Positions 22,918 to 35,142 of a stretch of DNA of 64,000 bases are shown piece by piece. The translations under genes and the position numbers were made by a program. This stretch comes from Gymnothorax reevesii (taxonomy: Eukaryota; Chordata; Actinopteri; Anguilliformes; Muraenidae): positions 25,561,719-25,625,718 of the forward strand of contig CM056577.1 in assembly GCA_029721435.1 (NCBI GenBank), written 5' to 3'. How positions within the stretch are numbered: position 1 is the stretch's first letter; the number at the start of each line of letters is the position of its first letter. A model generated the notes under the pieces. That model was not told the origin of the DNA and did no database searches. It saw only the letters and a program-made list of their open reading frames with translations.

Positions 22918-25900
22918 ATGTCTGCTTTCGTTTTGCCACCGCCACCGGCGTTTCTACCTTCACCGGGGGATCCTGCAATGCCTTTAGACCGGTGGTTGAA
23001 CTCTTTTGAGGACTTTTTAGAAGCCTCTGGATACGAAGAGCTGACTGACTCAAGACAGCCCGCGCTGCTTTGTCACTGCCTTGGCCAGGAGGGCCAGAGG
23101 ATACTAGCGACCCTTACATTGGAAGATAATAAATATGTTCCTATTACCGCTGCACTCCGGGCACATTTCACAGCAGGTAAAAGCCGTCTTATGTTCCGGT
23201 TTGAATTTCGTCAACGAGCTCAGAGGACGGGCGAGTCCGTGTCACATATCCGCGTTGCGGGAGCTCGCGAAGCACTGTGATTTCGGGACATTAGAGGAGA
23301 GCCTCATTGTTGACCAACTGATAGAAAAGACTTCATGTAGCAAGCTAAGGAAACGCCTGCTGCTTGAACCGGACTCCATGACGCTGGCCGACGCACTTAA
23401 AATTGGGAAACAGCTGGAGGCGGCACTGACAGAGGCGCGCAGTTTCAGCCATGCAGCACACGAGCCGATGACGTCATCGCCACCGCCGGTTCACCACGTC
23501 GCCCAGGAGACGGCAGAGCCCACCAAGGGAGAGGTAAACAGACGGGATGTCCAGCGACCGGAAAGAAGGGGGAGGGGGTCTACACATTGCACGTACTGCG
23601 GCTCCTCAGCCCATTCTTCTGGCAATCAATTGTGCCCCGCTCGGGGAAAGCGATGTCGCAACTGTGACAAACTTAACCACTTTGCACGAGTGTGTCGCTC
23701 CGCCCCTGGCCCCTCAGGGGCTGCGGCTGTCCCAGTCAACACCGTCCATGGTCCTCAGGCGGCTCTCAAGTACCTCACATGCATCGTTCAAGGTCATCAC
23801 ATTCAACTATTGGTGGACTCCGGTGCTAAGGTGTCCATTCTCAACAAACATACCTATGACCGATGTTTCAGTCACATGCCACTAGAGACAACAAGCAAGT
23901 CCCTAGCAGGATACGGCCACTCCCCCATCTCCGTCCTGGGTGTTGTGCGTCTCCAGGTTTGCTATAGGAACCAGAAGACTGACTCAGAGTTCCATGTCAC
24001 ACACAAAGGGGCTAACATAATGGGCCTGCCTCTGTTCCTCGCCCTGGGGTTTTCCGTGATTGACGCACAGGGCCACCGCGTCCTGCAGGTGGACCTCTCA
24101 TGGCCTGGCCGCCATCCACAGCTGTTCGAAGGGCTGGGGCGCATCTCCGGTTTTGTGCACCAACCCACAGTGAACCCATCTGTCCAGCCTGTTATCCAGC
24201 CGCTGCGGCGTATTCCCCTGGCACTTCGTGACGCAGTGGAGGTGGAACTGCGCCACCTGGTGGAAGCCGATGTCATTGAGCCCATCAATGCCTCACCTTG
24301 GGTGTCAAACTTGGTAATCGCGAGAAAACGGGGGGGCGGGCTGCGCTTGTGTGTGGACCTGACAGACGTCAACAAAGCCATTATTCCCGACAGGTACCCC
24401 CTGCCTACTGCAGAAGAGCTAACAAGCCATTTTCATGGCTCGACCGTTTTCAGCAAAATGGACCTAAGGAACGGCTACCTGCAGGTGCCAATGGCACCGG
24501 AAAGTATGAACCTCACGCCTTTGTGACACATGTAGGTCTATTTAGGTATAAACGCATGGCGTTTGGGCTATCATCGGCTCCAAGCTGCTTTCAAAAGATA
24601 ATGTCCCTGATTCTAGCAGGCGTCCCAGGAGTTTCCATCTATCTGGATGACGTAGTGGTCCATGCACCCTCCGCTGAGCTGCACGACACACAATGCCAGA
24701 GATGGCATTGCTCCGATCGTGTCTCATACGGAGGCTATCCTGTCCCTTCCTGACCCCCAGTCTCCGGCTCAGCTATCCTCTTTCCTCGGGATGGCCACCT
24801 ACTACCTGAGGTTCCTGCCACAGTTCTCCGACTCCACGGCCCCACTGCGACGCCTGCTTAAGAAAGATGCAGAGTGGATCTGGACCCCAGCCTGTAGTGA
24901 GGCAGTGCGCACAGTCAAGCAGCAGCTCACATCCCCGCCCACGTTGTCACACTTCAGCATGACTGCCCCTACCCTGGTCACTTGTGATGCTTCGGGGTTG
25001 GCACTGGGTGCGGTGCTCTCCCAGGTTCATGGCGGGGTGGAGCGCCCAGTAGCCTTCGCCTCTAGAGCCCTCTCGCCGGCTGAGCAGAAACATTCAGTGG
25101 GGGAGAGGGAGGCCCTTGCCTGCCTTTGGGCGTGTGAACGCTGGCACGTCTACCTATACGGGAGGGCCTTCACCATCCGCACAGACCATCAAGCACTGAC
25201 AGCCTTACTGGCCACACAGGGCTCAGGACACAAGCCCATGAGACTGCTGCGGTGGGCTGAGCGACTAAATCAATACAACTTCAAACTAGAGTTTGTACCT
25301 GGCCGCTCCAACACTGTGGCTGACCTCCTCTCGAGGGCCGTCTCTGTGACCAAACAGATGGAGGGGGCTCGGCTGGGGTCGAGGGAGGAGGAGGAGGACG
25401 ACTGGGTCGACGTCCTGCATGAACCACTCAGCGCCGTGGTCACCTTGGGAGAGCTGCAGCAGGCTTCGGCTGAGGATGAAACCTTCATAATGCTGCGCAT
25501 GTATATCCAGGAGGGCTGGCCAGCAAAGGTTGATGACACACTGCTCCCATACCACCGGATGCGAGATGAACTTTCGTGCTGGGGAACAGTATGCCTAGCT
25601 CGTGGGCACCGAGCCATCATACCTGAGTCACTGCGACCCAGGGTCCTACACATGGCTCACAATGGCCACCTAGGGGTAGTAAAGGTAAAGCAGCGCTGCC
25701 GGGATACGGTATGGTGGCCCCACATTGATACTGGCATCGAGGAGTTGGTGCGCAACTGTGCCTGCTGCCTCCTGAGTGGGAAGACGGGTCAGCCAGCCAC
25801 TGCACCACTCACCCCCACACCATGGCCCACGGCGCCCTGGGAACACATTCAGGTTGACCTCTGTGGGGAACTACATGGAGCACCTGCGCACGCATGCTAC

Positions 25901-26800
25901 CTGCTGGTTGTGCATGACCTGCACTCAAAGTGGCCAGAGGTGTTTGAGCTCTCTACCAATACCACTCACTCTATCATCGATCGCTTGGACAAACTGTTTA
26001 GCCGCTGGGGCCTTCCCAGGGCCATTACGACGGATAACGGGCCCCAATTCACGTCAGCGGAGTTTGCAGAGTTCCTGGCACAGCGGTCCGTCACTCACAT
26101 TAGGACAGCAGTTTACCACCCAGAGAGTAATGGGGGGGGTGGAGCGCCTGAACAAAACTCTGAAAAATGGACTCGGAGCATGCCTGGAGGAAGGCCAAAC
26201 TTTCAGCGCAGCAATCAGGCAAACCGTCCTGACCATCCGAGCGTCCAAGCACTGTACAACGGGTGTGTCACCAGCCCGACTGATGATTAGTCGGGAGCTC
26301 AGGCAGCCGCTGGACTGCCTAAGAGCGGAACCAGTCCCTTCTCAGGGTGGCCCGGGGCTCCGAGCAGTCAGAGCCCGAGTCAGCGACTCACAGACTAAGA
26401 TGAAAGGATACTTTGACACTTCAGCAGGGCCCAGACCTCCTCCTTGACCACAGGTGACTGGGTACGGGTCAAACACCTTCACCGTCAGAATAAACTGGGC
26501 ACATACTGGTCAGTGCCACTCCGGGTGGCTCGACGGCTTGGGCCAGTGACCTACAAACTGGACAACGGATCCCGTTGGCACATCAACCGCCTCCACAAGG
26601 TTCCTGCACCAGCGAGCCCTATGTCATCCCAGTCAACAGCAGCGACATTGGGCTGGCAGGTGGAGCAAGAGGGACAGGGAGGTAACCCACTTCCTCAGCA
26701 GCCGCCTCTGCTGGCTGCCCCGGCCCCTGGCTCCCCAGGGCGCCCTCAGAGAGTAAGGGTTCCACCAGTGTGGCATAAGGATTATGAAGTGGGGCGCTGA
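22918..26800 (+). pseudogene. gypsy gag-pol, several frameshifts and an internal deletion
   Basis: Gag starts at 22918. It has two zinc-knuckle-like motifs (CTYCGSSAHSSGNQLC; CRNCDKLNHFARVC) near 23580-23700 and a protease box LLVDSGAKVSIL near 23810. Reverse transcriptase begins near 24190, with LCVDLTDVNKAI and YLDDVV near 24640; RNase H follows (CDASGLALGAVLS; RTDHQALTALL). Integrase has HNGHLGVVKVKQRCRD..CACC near 25660-25770 and TTDNGPQF near 26030. Breaks: frameshifts near 23245, 24505, 26135 and 26440, and a missing block of roughly 40-50 codons just after YLDD near 24690. The copy cannot make a full polyprotein. Confidence 0.9.
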
Positions 26801-26820
26801 AGAACAAGGGGTGGGCCGTC

Positions 26821-26851
<31 letters not shown>

Positions 26852-26870
26852 GAGTGGGGGGGGGGGGGAA

Positions 26871-27095
26871 TGTAGTGTTTCGAACTACCTGTTAACCACT
26901 GAGTTCATTTGGGTGTTCTCTTGTTGGCAGTTAGGTTACGGTGCCTTTAAGGTTTCCAGGACAACGTTGTATTGTTTGCCGGAAATGGTTGCACGAGCAA
27001 GTGTAAGGGGTTCCCCTGTTTGGTGAAGGATAATACAGTATAGTCTATGAAACCGTCCGAACGTGTCGTTATTTCGATATTACGAAAACAGCACA
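26871..27095 (+). repeat. 3' LTR of gypsy element
   Basis: 225 bp, near-identical to 22679-22903. It is preceded by a long A run (about 26825-26850) and a G-rich polypurine tract ending GGGGGGGAA. Confidence 0.92.
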
Positions 27096-27100
27096 TTATA

Positions 27101-28180
27101 GATTGAAGTGCATGAAGGAAAAACAATTACGACGCAGATACTGGTATTATTATGACCATGTTTAATTTCGTTTAGTGAAATTAACTGGTAATCTTTTGCG
27201 GAGTAAATCAGTATATGTTGAATTAATCTTTTATACCCTGGAAGTCAAGTAGTAGCACAGCGACATCTAGCGTTTGCTAAAATAAAACGCAGTTCAACTT
27301 GTTAAGTATGGCAAACATCCATCCCGGACATTAGAGGAAACATTTCATCACACTTGAATAGGAAACAACCATGTTGGTCTCTGTTCTGGCAATTAGAGCA
27401 CCTTTCTTGACAGGTGCAGAAGTTAGGTCTTCCTTTTTTCTCTGTATAATTCAATCAGTCCATTATCATGTTATTCCAAATCTTTTCTTTATGCTTTGTA
27501 AGAAACTGGAAATTTCAATCTTACAAGTAGAAAACCCTCTGTTTAATAAATACAAAACATCTAACGTTTGATTAATTGTTACTCACCCTTAATTTATGTG
27601 TGTGCTGTGGAAACTGCTGACATCAGTTTGAATGCAAATGTGGGCTGTATGTGCTGCCCTATGAGGCAACCCACAACAACTGGCCCAAGAAATTCTCAGG
27701 GGCAGGAAGGGATAACACTGTCTAATTGCTCTCCAGTGACCCCTGCTAGTCAGCTTGGCCCCACATGTTCACCTGTTGACCTGCTCACAACGTGTCTAGA
27801 CTATTTATTTAACAGTATTGTACTCCCCAAGACTTTTTTTATGAAATCTTTGTATATGGGGCAGCAAATACAGACCTTTTTATAGTCCATAGTTGAATTT
27901 TTAATCTTCTAAAGAAATCAGATTTTTCATTTTTCATAACTTTAAAACTACAAATGATAATGAAATGATAAATTTCTGCCCGAGGTGAAAGATTTGTCAT
28001 TAAGACTGAGAAATAGAACATGCCAGTAACTTGAGGTAAATACGGAGTGCTAAAAGCAAGGTTTAGTAAACGGATTAATTTTTAATCATAACTTAGCTCT
28101 CTAGATTTTTCAGTTTATTACTTTTAATTTTATACATTTTTATTGGAAACATTATTTTGTATTTTAACCAGTATCAATAA
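27101..28180. other. unit 1 backbone without a supported gene
   Basis: Unique-looking sequence shared with the inverted copy at about 35145-36225. A 105-codon frame at 27568-27885 survives in the other copy (35444-35761) with a few substitutions, but it has no recognisable domain and the copies are too similar for that to mean selection. Confidence 0.4.
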
Positions 28181-28704
28181 AGACTTGCTTTTTTTTTAAC
28201 CATACTAACCAGAAGGCTGATTCTTCTTAAATGGAGTAAACCTGTGGCATAATCTGAGAAACACCGGGTTTTGGGAGTATTGACACGCTTCAATTCAGAA
28301 CACTTCACATAACACATGACAAGGTTCTGCCAAAAAAAAGTTTCTTAAGATCTGGCAATCTTTCATGTCATATTTTGAACACAGGCCTCCCTAAATTGTA
28401 GAACGTGTAAAAGAATGAGTTGCCTGAATATAAGATTCTCATCAAACTAAAAGGGGGAAAGGGGACCTATGTATTTACTTGTATACTGGAGTCAAATGGT
28501 CATAGACCTTCATAAATCTTGTAATTGCTACAAGATGATTCACAAATGATTGAATATGGCATTGAGCACTGTCAGGGCAATTATTTTAAAAATTCCAAAG
28601 ATATCTAACTGTTGAAAACCTCCAGCGTGGAGGTCACAACTGCATTTTGCCCCCCAGGATACTGAGGAGGATGGCAAGAGAAGCAACAGATTCTCTAAGA
28701 ATCA

Positions 28705-30360
28705 ACAGAGCCCCACCCTGACTGACTCGGCGAACAGAGCCCCACCCTGACTGACTCTGGGCGAACAGAGCCCCACACTGACTGACTCTGGGTGAACAGA
28801 GCCCCACCCTGACTGACTCTGGGTGAACAGAGCCCCACCCAGACTGACTCTGGGTGAACAGAGCCCCACCCTGACTGACTCGCAGTGAATGCAGCTCCAG
28901 AGTCTGAGCAAATACAGCCCCGCCCAGTCTGACTCAGGGCGAATAGAGCCCTGCCCTGACTGATTTAGGGTGAACAGACCCTAATTATGACAGAGTCAGG
29001 GCAAACACAGCCCACCCGGTCTAACTGAGGGTGAAGAGTCTTACCCTGAAGTAAATCAAGGCGGGTAGAGCCCTTTCCTGACACTTGGGGTGAATAAAGC
29101 CCAGTCCTGATGGACTCAGGGCGAACAGAACAAAATTCTGACTCACTTGGAGCAAAGACAGTACTGTACAAAGATTTTAGGCACTTTTAAAACTATTCAG
29201 TAAGGCTGAGATAATTCCAAATATCATCAAATGAGAGGTTTCTTAATAATGAAAAGTCTACCATACAGAGGCATGAAATATTTGATGTGTCTTCCCTTTA
29301 CCTAAAAATCAGGAATGCTGGCCTGTGGTTACATAGTTTTCAAAGATGACTGGCTCTCTGCTTGTTCCAAGAATACTGGAGAACTTGCCACAGTCCCTCT
29401 GGAAACTTAAGCCGCTTTCACACCGGAGGCAAAACCAATTTTTTTCGCATGACAGATTACATTCAAACTCAATGCGAAGACGCAAATTATCTGCGTCTTT
29501 GCATCGACTTTGAACTGTTTCACTTGCTTCCGTCTCCTCGAGATCCAAGACAGCCATGATTACGCTGAGATCAGGACTCAGCATTATCCATATTATCCAT
29601 TTCAGACGGCTTTAATGAAATACAAACATTATTTGGAAAATTATTTTTTAAATAAATATTTGATTCCTGAAATCTGCATATTACCCTCAGCAACACTAAT
29701 GTAGAAAAAAAAACAAAAAATAAACACTTAAGACCAAATACACAAAAGAAAATCCAGGATGCCTTAAAACATTTGCACAGTATTGCAGAGTCCCCTCCTA
29801 AATTGCTCGGGCCGAATACAGCCCTGTCCAGATATACGATGAATAGAGCTACGTTCGGACTGATGCAGGGTGAATAAAGCTCTATGACGACTGTCTAGGG
29901 GTGAATAGAGATCCAGCCTGACTGACTCACTATGAATAGAGCCTCATTCTGACTGACAAAGGGGAAATAAGAGCATCGACTCTCTTGGGACAATCAGAGC
30001 CCGCTCCCAACTCACTCAAGATGAACCGACCCCAGTCCTGACTGATACGGGGGAACAGAGCCCGATCCAGACTCACTTGGGACAATCAAAGCCCTGTCCT
30101 GACTTATGGAGGGGGAATGGATTGGAGTCCTCTCTTGACTGACACAGGTGCAAATTGAGCACTGTCCTGACTAATACAGGGGGAGCAGAGCTCTGTCCCG
30201 ATTGACACAGGGTGAATAAAGCCCGGTTCAGAGGGTTCTATTGACGAATAGAGTCCCATCTTGACTCACTCAGGTGGAACAAAATCCAATCCAGGCTGAT
30301 GCAGGGGAACACAGCCCAGTCCTGACTGACTGCAGGAGACTAGAACCTCGCTATGATTTG
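28705..30360. repeat. degenerate ~31 bp minisatellite
   Basis: Tandem units of the form CAGAGCCCCACCCTGACTGA followed by CTCTGGGTGAA. They are nearly perfect at 28705-28900 and increasingly diverged through 29159, then resume at 29786 and fade out near 30360. The array starts exactly where the Tc1 fragment of the duplication unit stops. A Tc1-type MITE interrupts it. Confidence 0.85.
29164..29780. mobile_element. 617 bp Tc1/mariner-type MITE inside the minisatellite
   Basis: Ends CTGTACAAAGATTTTAGGCA and, reversed, CTGTGCAAATGTTTTAAGGC, flanked by TA at 29162-29163 and 29781-29782. Minisatellite units lie on both sides. The interior holds a smaller palindromic stretch (about 29408-29610, with GCCGCTTTCACACCGG) that may be a second nested element. 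Confidence 0.72.
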
Positions 30361-31707
30361 GGGGAAATGGATCCATCCATTTGAAGCAGTACACCACTTG
30401 AAAGCAAATGTAGCGTTCAAGATCAAATGGCTAGGACTCTTACGAGAGAATAAAACTTAAAGTGACAAGGCGTCCCAAGAAATTATTTTTGGATTTGGCT
30501 CAGCTTTCCATTTCATGTATTTTTTCTGAGAGGGTTCATGACTGGTGGATAAATAAATGCTCAGTTTTGAAAAAGTACCTGTCTACTAAAGGTGAGCAAC
30601 AAAACACTGTACTTACGTTTATGTGAATTAGGAAATTTAGGTTACATTCTGTGTTGTCAGTAAACCATCATGTATATTTTTTTATTAACAAAGCAGCATT
30701 CCACCACTGCATCATGTTTATTTTAGTATGTATGGTTTTTTGCTGCAGCTATGTGGGTAGCCAAATTTTTAACAAGCATATATAATATGAAATATACCCT
30801 GGTAGCTCCTGCAGACAGATATTCCAGGTTGGTAACACATAATGTTTTTTTTATGGAGAGAGATGATTCATACAACATCTACACCATCATTTCAGACTTG
30901 AGAACTGCGATATTTTGAATAGTTCTAGGGCACCATTTCCTCATGAATATTCAATATACAGTAATGTATTCCATGCAAAATTGCGATTATGGACTCATTT
31001 AGACACCTGGGTGGAGGGTTACTTCTTTAGGATTTAACATACCATTCACAATGACTCAGCAGAAATCAAACCGCCTGGGTTAACAGTAAAGCCATATAAA
31101 GACCCACTTGATAAAACGAGACATGACACAACGTAAAGGTACCCGAATCTAGACATTCAAACAGTAGTGCTGCTGGGTTTCTCTTTTAACGCAACTGCTG
31201 ATTGGGCAGTTTTTTAATTCAAATTGTGTCCTCGGTCGGAATCAGTCCTGGCACACAGGAAAGCATGAAAACAAGTAGTACTGCTGGTTTCCAATGCCCA
31301 ATTGAAGCATTTCTGACCTATTTAACACCCATTTCACTTCATTCGAAAGGCCAAAAAAATTAAGCAGCAGATAAAGAAGACTTGTATGGTCTGTTCAAGC
31401 GAGCGACAGAAGACCCTCTTACCTCAGCCCCTTGGAAAAAAGTAGGACTGGCCCACCAACAACTAAACATTGCACAAATTGTTGCTGAAATGTATCAGAA
31501 ATGTTATAATACTGACAACAAATCCAGCAATATTAAAGGTGCACCATGCAAGTTGGTTTACTTTCAATTCTGTTGACATTCGAACTCAAACAAAACAGAG
31601 TTTGCCACGGATCTATATAGAATAACTGGATTGCTGACGTGATAGAGAACTGCGTTGGGAGGTTGAAGCAAGCGGAAGTGGTCGAGCGGCCATCTTACTA
31701 TATGCAC
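30361..31707. other. no feature recognised
   Basis: AT-rich sequence without a convincing coding frame, terminal repeats or tandem structure. The frame at 31382-31576 has no recognisable domain. Confidence 0.4.
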
Positions 31708-33126
31708 CAGTGATGCGCGGGTCGGCCCGGAACCCGTGGGTCCATGCGGGTCGGGCGGGGCGGGTCAATATTTTAATAACATTTAGCGGGTGCGGGCGGG
31801 TTGGGCCAAACAGTGGCGACATCTAATTCCCACGAAATTGCGAATAAAAAGAATAATAGGCTATTGGCCACTTGAGGGCTCTAGACATAGCCTAGATAAT
31901 ATGCTCTTGTCAAACGATGTAACGCTACGTTAAGCAGGATAGAATGCCAATTGTACCTCTCCCTCTTTCTACTCTCGATGTACACGCACTCACTGGTGCG
32001 CGGCTTAATCTTAGTTAGACTAAGATCTAAAGGTTGAATTGTAGCTCATCTTATAAATCATTCTGCAGTCAGCACCGAAATATTATATAGTAGGCCCAGT
32101 AGTAATTTTATTGACCTGTGGGTCCAAACAGCACATAGACAAAACATTTTTTTCGCCACTTTACAGTGAAAGGCATATCACGATTCTTATTCAAAAATAA
32201 AATCAACTTGTTGAGGTGCTTCCGTTTATCAGCTACGTGTTCTCTGACAGCAGAGCGTGTGCTGCCATCAGCAGTAAAGACACTTCTTAGATATACATTT
32301 CTATAACACCATTCTATATACATATCACCCAAACGAAGAGGTAACTTATCATTAGGCCTACTGGAGCATTTATGGTCATAAACTTAGTCTTGCTCTCATT
32401 AATTTCTATACCACAAGACAAAGAATAATCGTGTAAAACTCCATGGTGGCCAAAGCAGTTCTCTGCGTCCCAGCAACTAGCGTAACAAGCGAGCGAACCT
32501 TCAGTTTGGCTGGCCGTACCCAGGAAGCGCGCCGTAATCGCTTGAACCCTGGCACTGTTGACGCGATTTTGTTTTTGCATAGTTTGGGAAAAAATACGCC
32601 TAGGCCTACATTATAAGCTGTGTTGAAAAAATACCCTAAAAGCCCCCCCCAAAACAATCTTGAAATAAATATACAAGGAAAATATAATTTCCTCGTAGAC
32701 AGGATATCGCAACACTGTATGGGAGAGTAGGCGATAGCGCCAGTGCGCCACTGTCATGTTAATTTTGTTCCAATAAAACGGCCTGTTTGCAATATTTTGC
32801 CCGATGCCATTTCGTTTGGTTGCAAAGATCAGAAATCACGGTAGATTGAATTAATAGACAGCGCCTAAACGTTGTAGGCCTATTAAGAATTCCAGCCAAA
32901 AGCCAAATGTATGTTGTGCTCCACTGAAATCCATAGCGTGACAGAGGAATCGTTTTTTTTTTTTCCATTGCAAATCATGGCACACAGACCCACTGTATTC
33001 TTTTTCTCTTGCCTCCTTTTTGTGTCGGGTTGGGTTGGGCTCGGGTTGAAAATCAGTGCGAGTTTTAGCGGGGCGGGCGGGTCGGGTTGGTGCGGGTGTC
33101 AAAAAACCTCGACCCGCGCATCACTA
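31708..33126 (+). mobile_element. non-autonomous hAT element, complete copy (1,419 bp)
   Basis: Inverted ends: (C/T)AGTGATGCGCGGGTCG at 31708 and CGACCCGCGCATCACTA at 33126. Between 32443 and 32580 a plus-strand stretch encodes the hAT C-terminal dimerisation motif (TSERTFSLAGRTQEARR, NRLNPGTVDAILFLH), so this is an internally deleted derivative keeping the last transposase exon. The right flank CCACTTAT is one half of an 8 bp duplication whose partner is at 53285-53292. The left flank ATATGCAC does not match. Confidence 0.85.
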
Positions 33127-33665
33127 CCACTTATAGCTAAGTCCCAGGCTTCTGGCGGAGGCAACCAGATTGTCAGCCAAAATACAGTATCCTATTACTT
33201 GGTGGAATTCATTCCATCTTAACCAGTGCCCCAGGATCTCTTGAATTAAAACAGCCTCAAAATATGACTGGCCCACCATCATTTTTCACAGTGTGTTTGA
33301 GGTGCTTCTCCCTACGTGCATCTCTGTTTCGATGCCAAACATGCCGATGCTCTATCTGACCGAAACATGCAATTTTGGTCTCATCTGACCAAAGCACCTT
33401 GTTCCAGTCATAATATAAATGATGTTTAGAAAAAAAATCCAAGCGCTTCTGGTCAGAAAATGCTTTCTTTTGGCAACCCTCCCAAAGAGCCTGTGGTTGA
33501 GGAGGTGGTATCTGATGGTGCTTTTTGAAACCTGATGACCCCAAGATGCCTCCAAGGCCAGAAATTCCTTCATTGATTCTTGGAGAATCTGTTGCTTCTC
33601 TTGCCATCCTCCTCAGTATCCTGGGGGGCAAAATGCAGTTGTGACCTCCACGCTTGAGGTTTTCA
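33127..33665 (-). pseudogene. Tc1 transposase, 5' and middle part
   Basis: The minus strand encodes a Tc1-type transposase: PRILRRMAREATDSPRIN, the helix-turn-helix region, WNKVLWSDETKI (first catalytic D in the SDE context) and HTVKNDGG. It ends at the hAT insertion (33127), in a DNA stretch that continues at 53285 on the plus strand. The frame is broken in the N-terminal half, with overlapping frames near 33350-33570. Confidence 0.85.
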
Positions 33666-34096
33666 ACAGTTAGATATCTTTGGAATTTTTAAAATAATTG
33701 CCCTGACAGTGCTCAATGCCATATTCAATCATTTGTGAATCATCTTGTAGCAATTACAAGATTTATGAAGGTCTATGACCATTTGACTCCAGCAAACAAG
33801 AAAATACAAAGGTCCCCTTTCCCCCTTTTAGTTTGATGAGAATCTTATATTCAGGCAGCTCATTCTTTTATACGTTCTACTATTTAGGGAAGCCTGTGTT
33901 CAAAATATGACATGAAAGGTGGCCAGATCTTAAGAAACTTTTTTTTGGCAGAACCTTGTCATGTGTTATGTGAAGTGTTCTGACTTTAAGCGTGTCAATA
34001 CTCCCGAAACCCGGTGTTTCTCAGATTATGCCACAGGTTTACTCCATTTAAGAAGAATCAGCCTTCTGGTTAGTATGGTTAAAAAAAAAAAGCAAG

Positions 34097-35142
34097 GACT
34101 TTTGTATGATTTGCTTTTACATGTTATCAGGAATAACCACAAATAATGCAGTCAGAGGATTCAAATCTTTTTTTTTTTGTTTACAACAAATACATAATGA
34201 TTGAAAATGCCCATCTGGTGGTGGGTTATGCATTTGTTATTGACATTCCACCCCTCTTCAAGTCTTAGACTGTTCTGTCAAAATTTTTTGTAAATCCTGT
34301 TGTGGATGTTGTCATCAAATTTCGAATGATCACATTCAGTTATATCCAAAAAATAAAGCAATACAGCCAAATGTCTTGTCACGCAGTTCAATTACCTTTC
34401 ATGCATTTCACTTCAACAGATTTATATCACAGGTGAAAATTAAATGATTTCTTGAATTCAAAGTAAATACGGACCGCAATGTTCAATTAAGCAGATGGTT
34501 GGGTTTGTGAGTAAAGGGTTCCGATACAATCAGACTGGATAATAATTCATGTTTCTGAATTATTTCATCGTAACTCATGGTCACCACCTGGTGCCATTCC
34601 ATAGCTATACCTCTGAGTCTCTGTTCTCTAATCTACCTTTGAGATAAGTAGATTGATTAATTTAATTTGATAAATGCAAGTACAAATCACTGATGTGAGT
34701 GTATCACAATAAAGCTACATGACTCGTTTTTTTTAATTGCTGACTTATGTGGTATCATTTTCACAGTAGATGCATTTTCTAAATACATTCCATGTATTAG
34801 AAGCAAAAGACATGATCCCTCCAAGACTTCCTAGTTTGATCATTTGAAGGATTGATCGTGAGGTTATTTCATGGAAATTGACATCTCTAAACAGGAATTT
34901 TTAAAATGGAGAGCTCTGGCCTCCTTGAGGAAGAGAAGGCTGAGGTAATTGACAGCCTTGCCTGGTAATGGTAAAACAGCGGTAAAGCAATGAATAATGA
35001 TTGACGTCTGTGTATCAGTATGTACTATATGAGATTAATTTCCACAAGAAGTCTCCATGAGATCTTTCTCATAGGTTAGCATGGGCTAAGACAGGCAAAA
35101 TAAATAAATCATATAATATATAATAATAATAATAATAATAAG
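34097..35142 (+). mobile_element. 1.05 kb insertion specific to unit 2, A/T-rich tail
   Basis: Present between GCAAG and TCTTTATTG here. In unit 1 (near 28190, reverse strand) these are contiguous as GCAAGTCTTTATTG. The right end is an (ATA)n run followed by a repeated AAG, which would suit a 3' microsatellite tail of a non-LTR retroelement, but no coding domain is visible. Confidence 0.55.

Larger units (their letters stand above)
22679..27095 (+). mobile_element. Ty3/gypsy retrotransposon, full length but broken
   Basis: Two 225 bp LTRs (22679-22903 and 26871-27095; TGTAGTGTTTCG...CACA) enclose one gag-pol region. The 5 bp target duplication TTATA is at 22674-22678 and 27096-27100. The empty site, with one TTATA, is present in the inverted sister copy near 36230. 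The LTRs differ at only a few positions, so the insertion is fairly recent. Lineage uncertain; short LTRs and a YLDD reverse transcriptase box would fit a Mag-like group. Confidence 0.92.
20078..28704 (+). repeat. inverted segmental duplication, unit 1
   Basis: From the hAT end at 20077 to the Tc1 fragment at 28704 the sequence matches, as reverse complement, 33573-39375. After removing the unit-specific insertions both units are about 3.16-3.18 kb. The backbone includes ATTCCGAATG/CATGTAAAC-rich repeat sequence (20400-20550, 21600-22670), the stretch 27101-28180, and the 5' part of a Tc1 element (28200-28704). Unit 1 private insertions are a solo LTR (20554-21595) and a gypsy element (22679-27095). 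Confidence 0.85.

Noticed and set aside
27568..27885. 105-codon frame conserved in the inverted copy at 35444-35761
   Set aside because: The duplication is too young for an open frame to show selection; no domain, no start or splice context.
28705..29160. Regular ~31 bp repeats resembling a CRISPR array
   Set aside because: There are no distinct repeats and spacers, the unit is contiguous and degenerating, and the context is a vertebrate genome.
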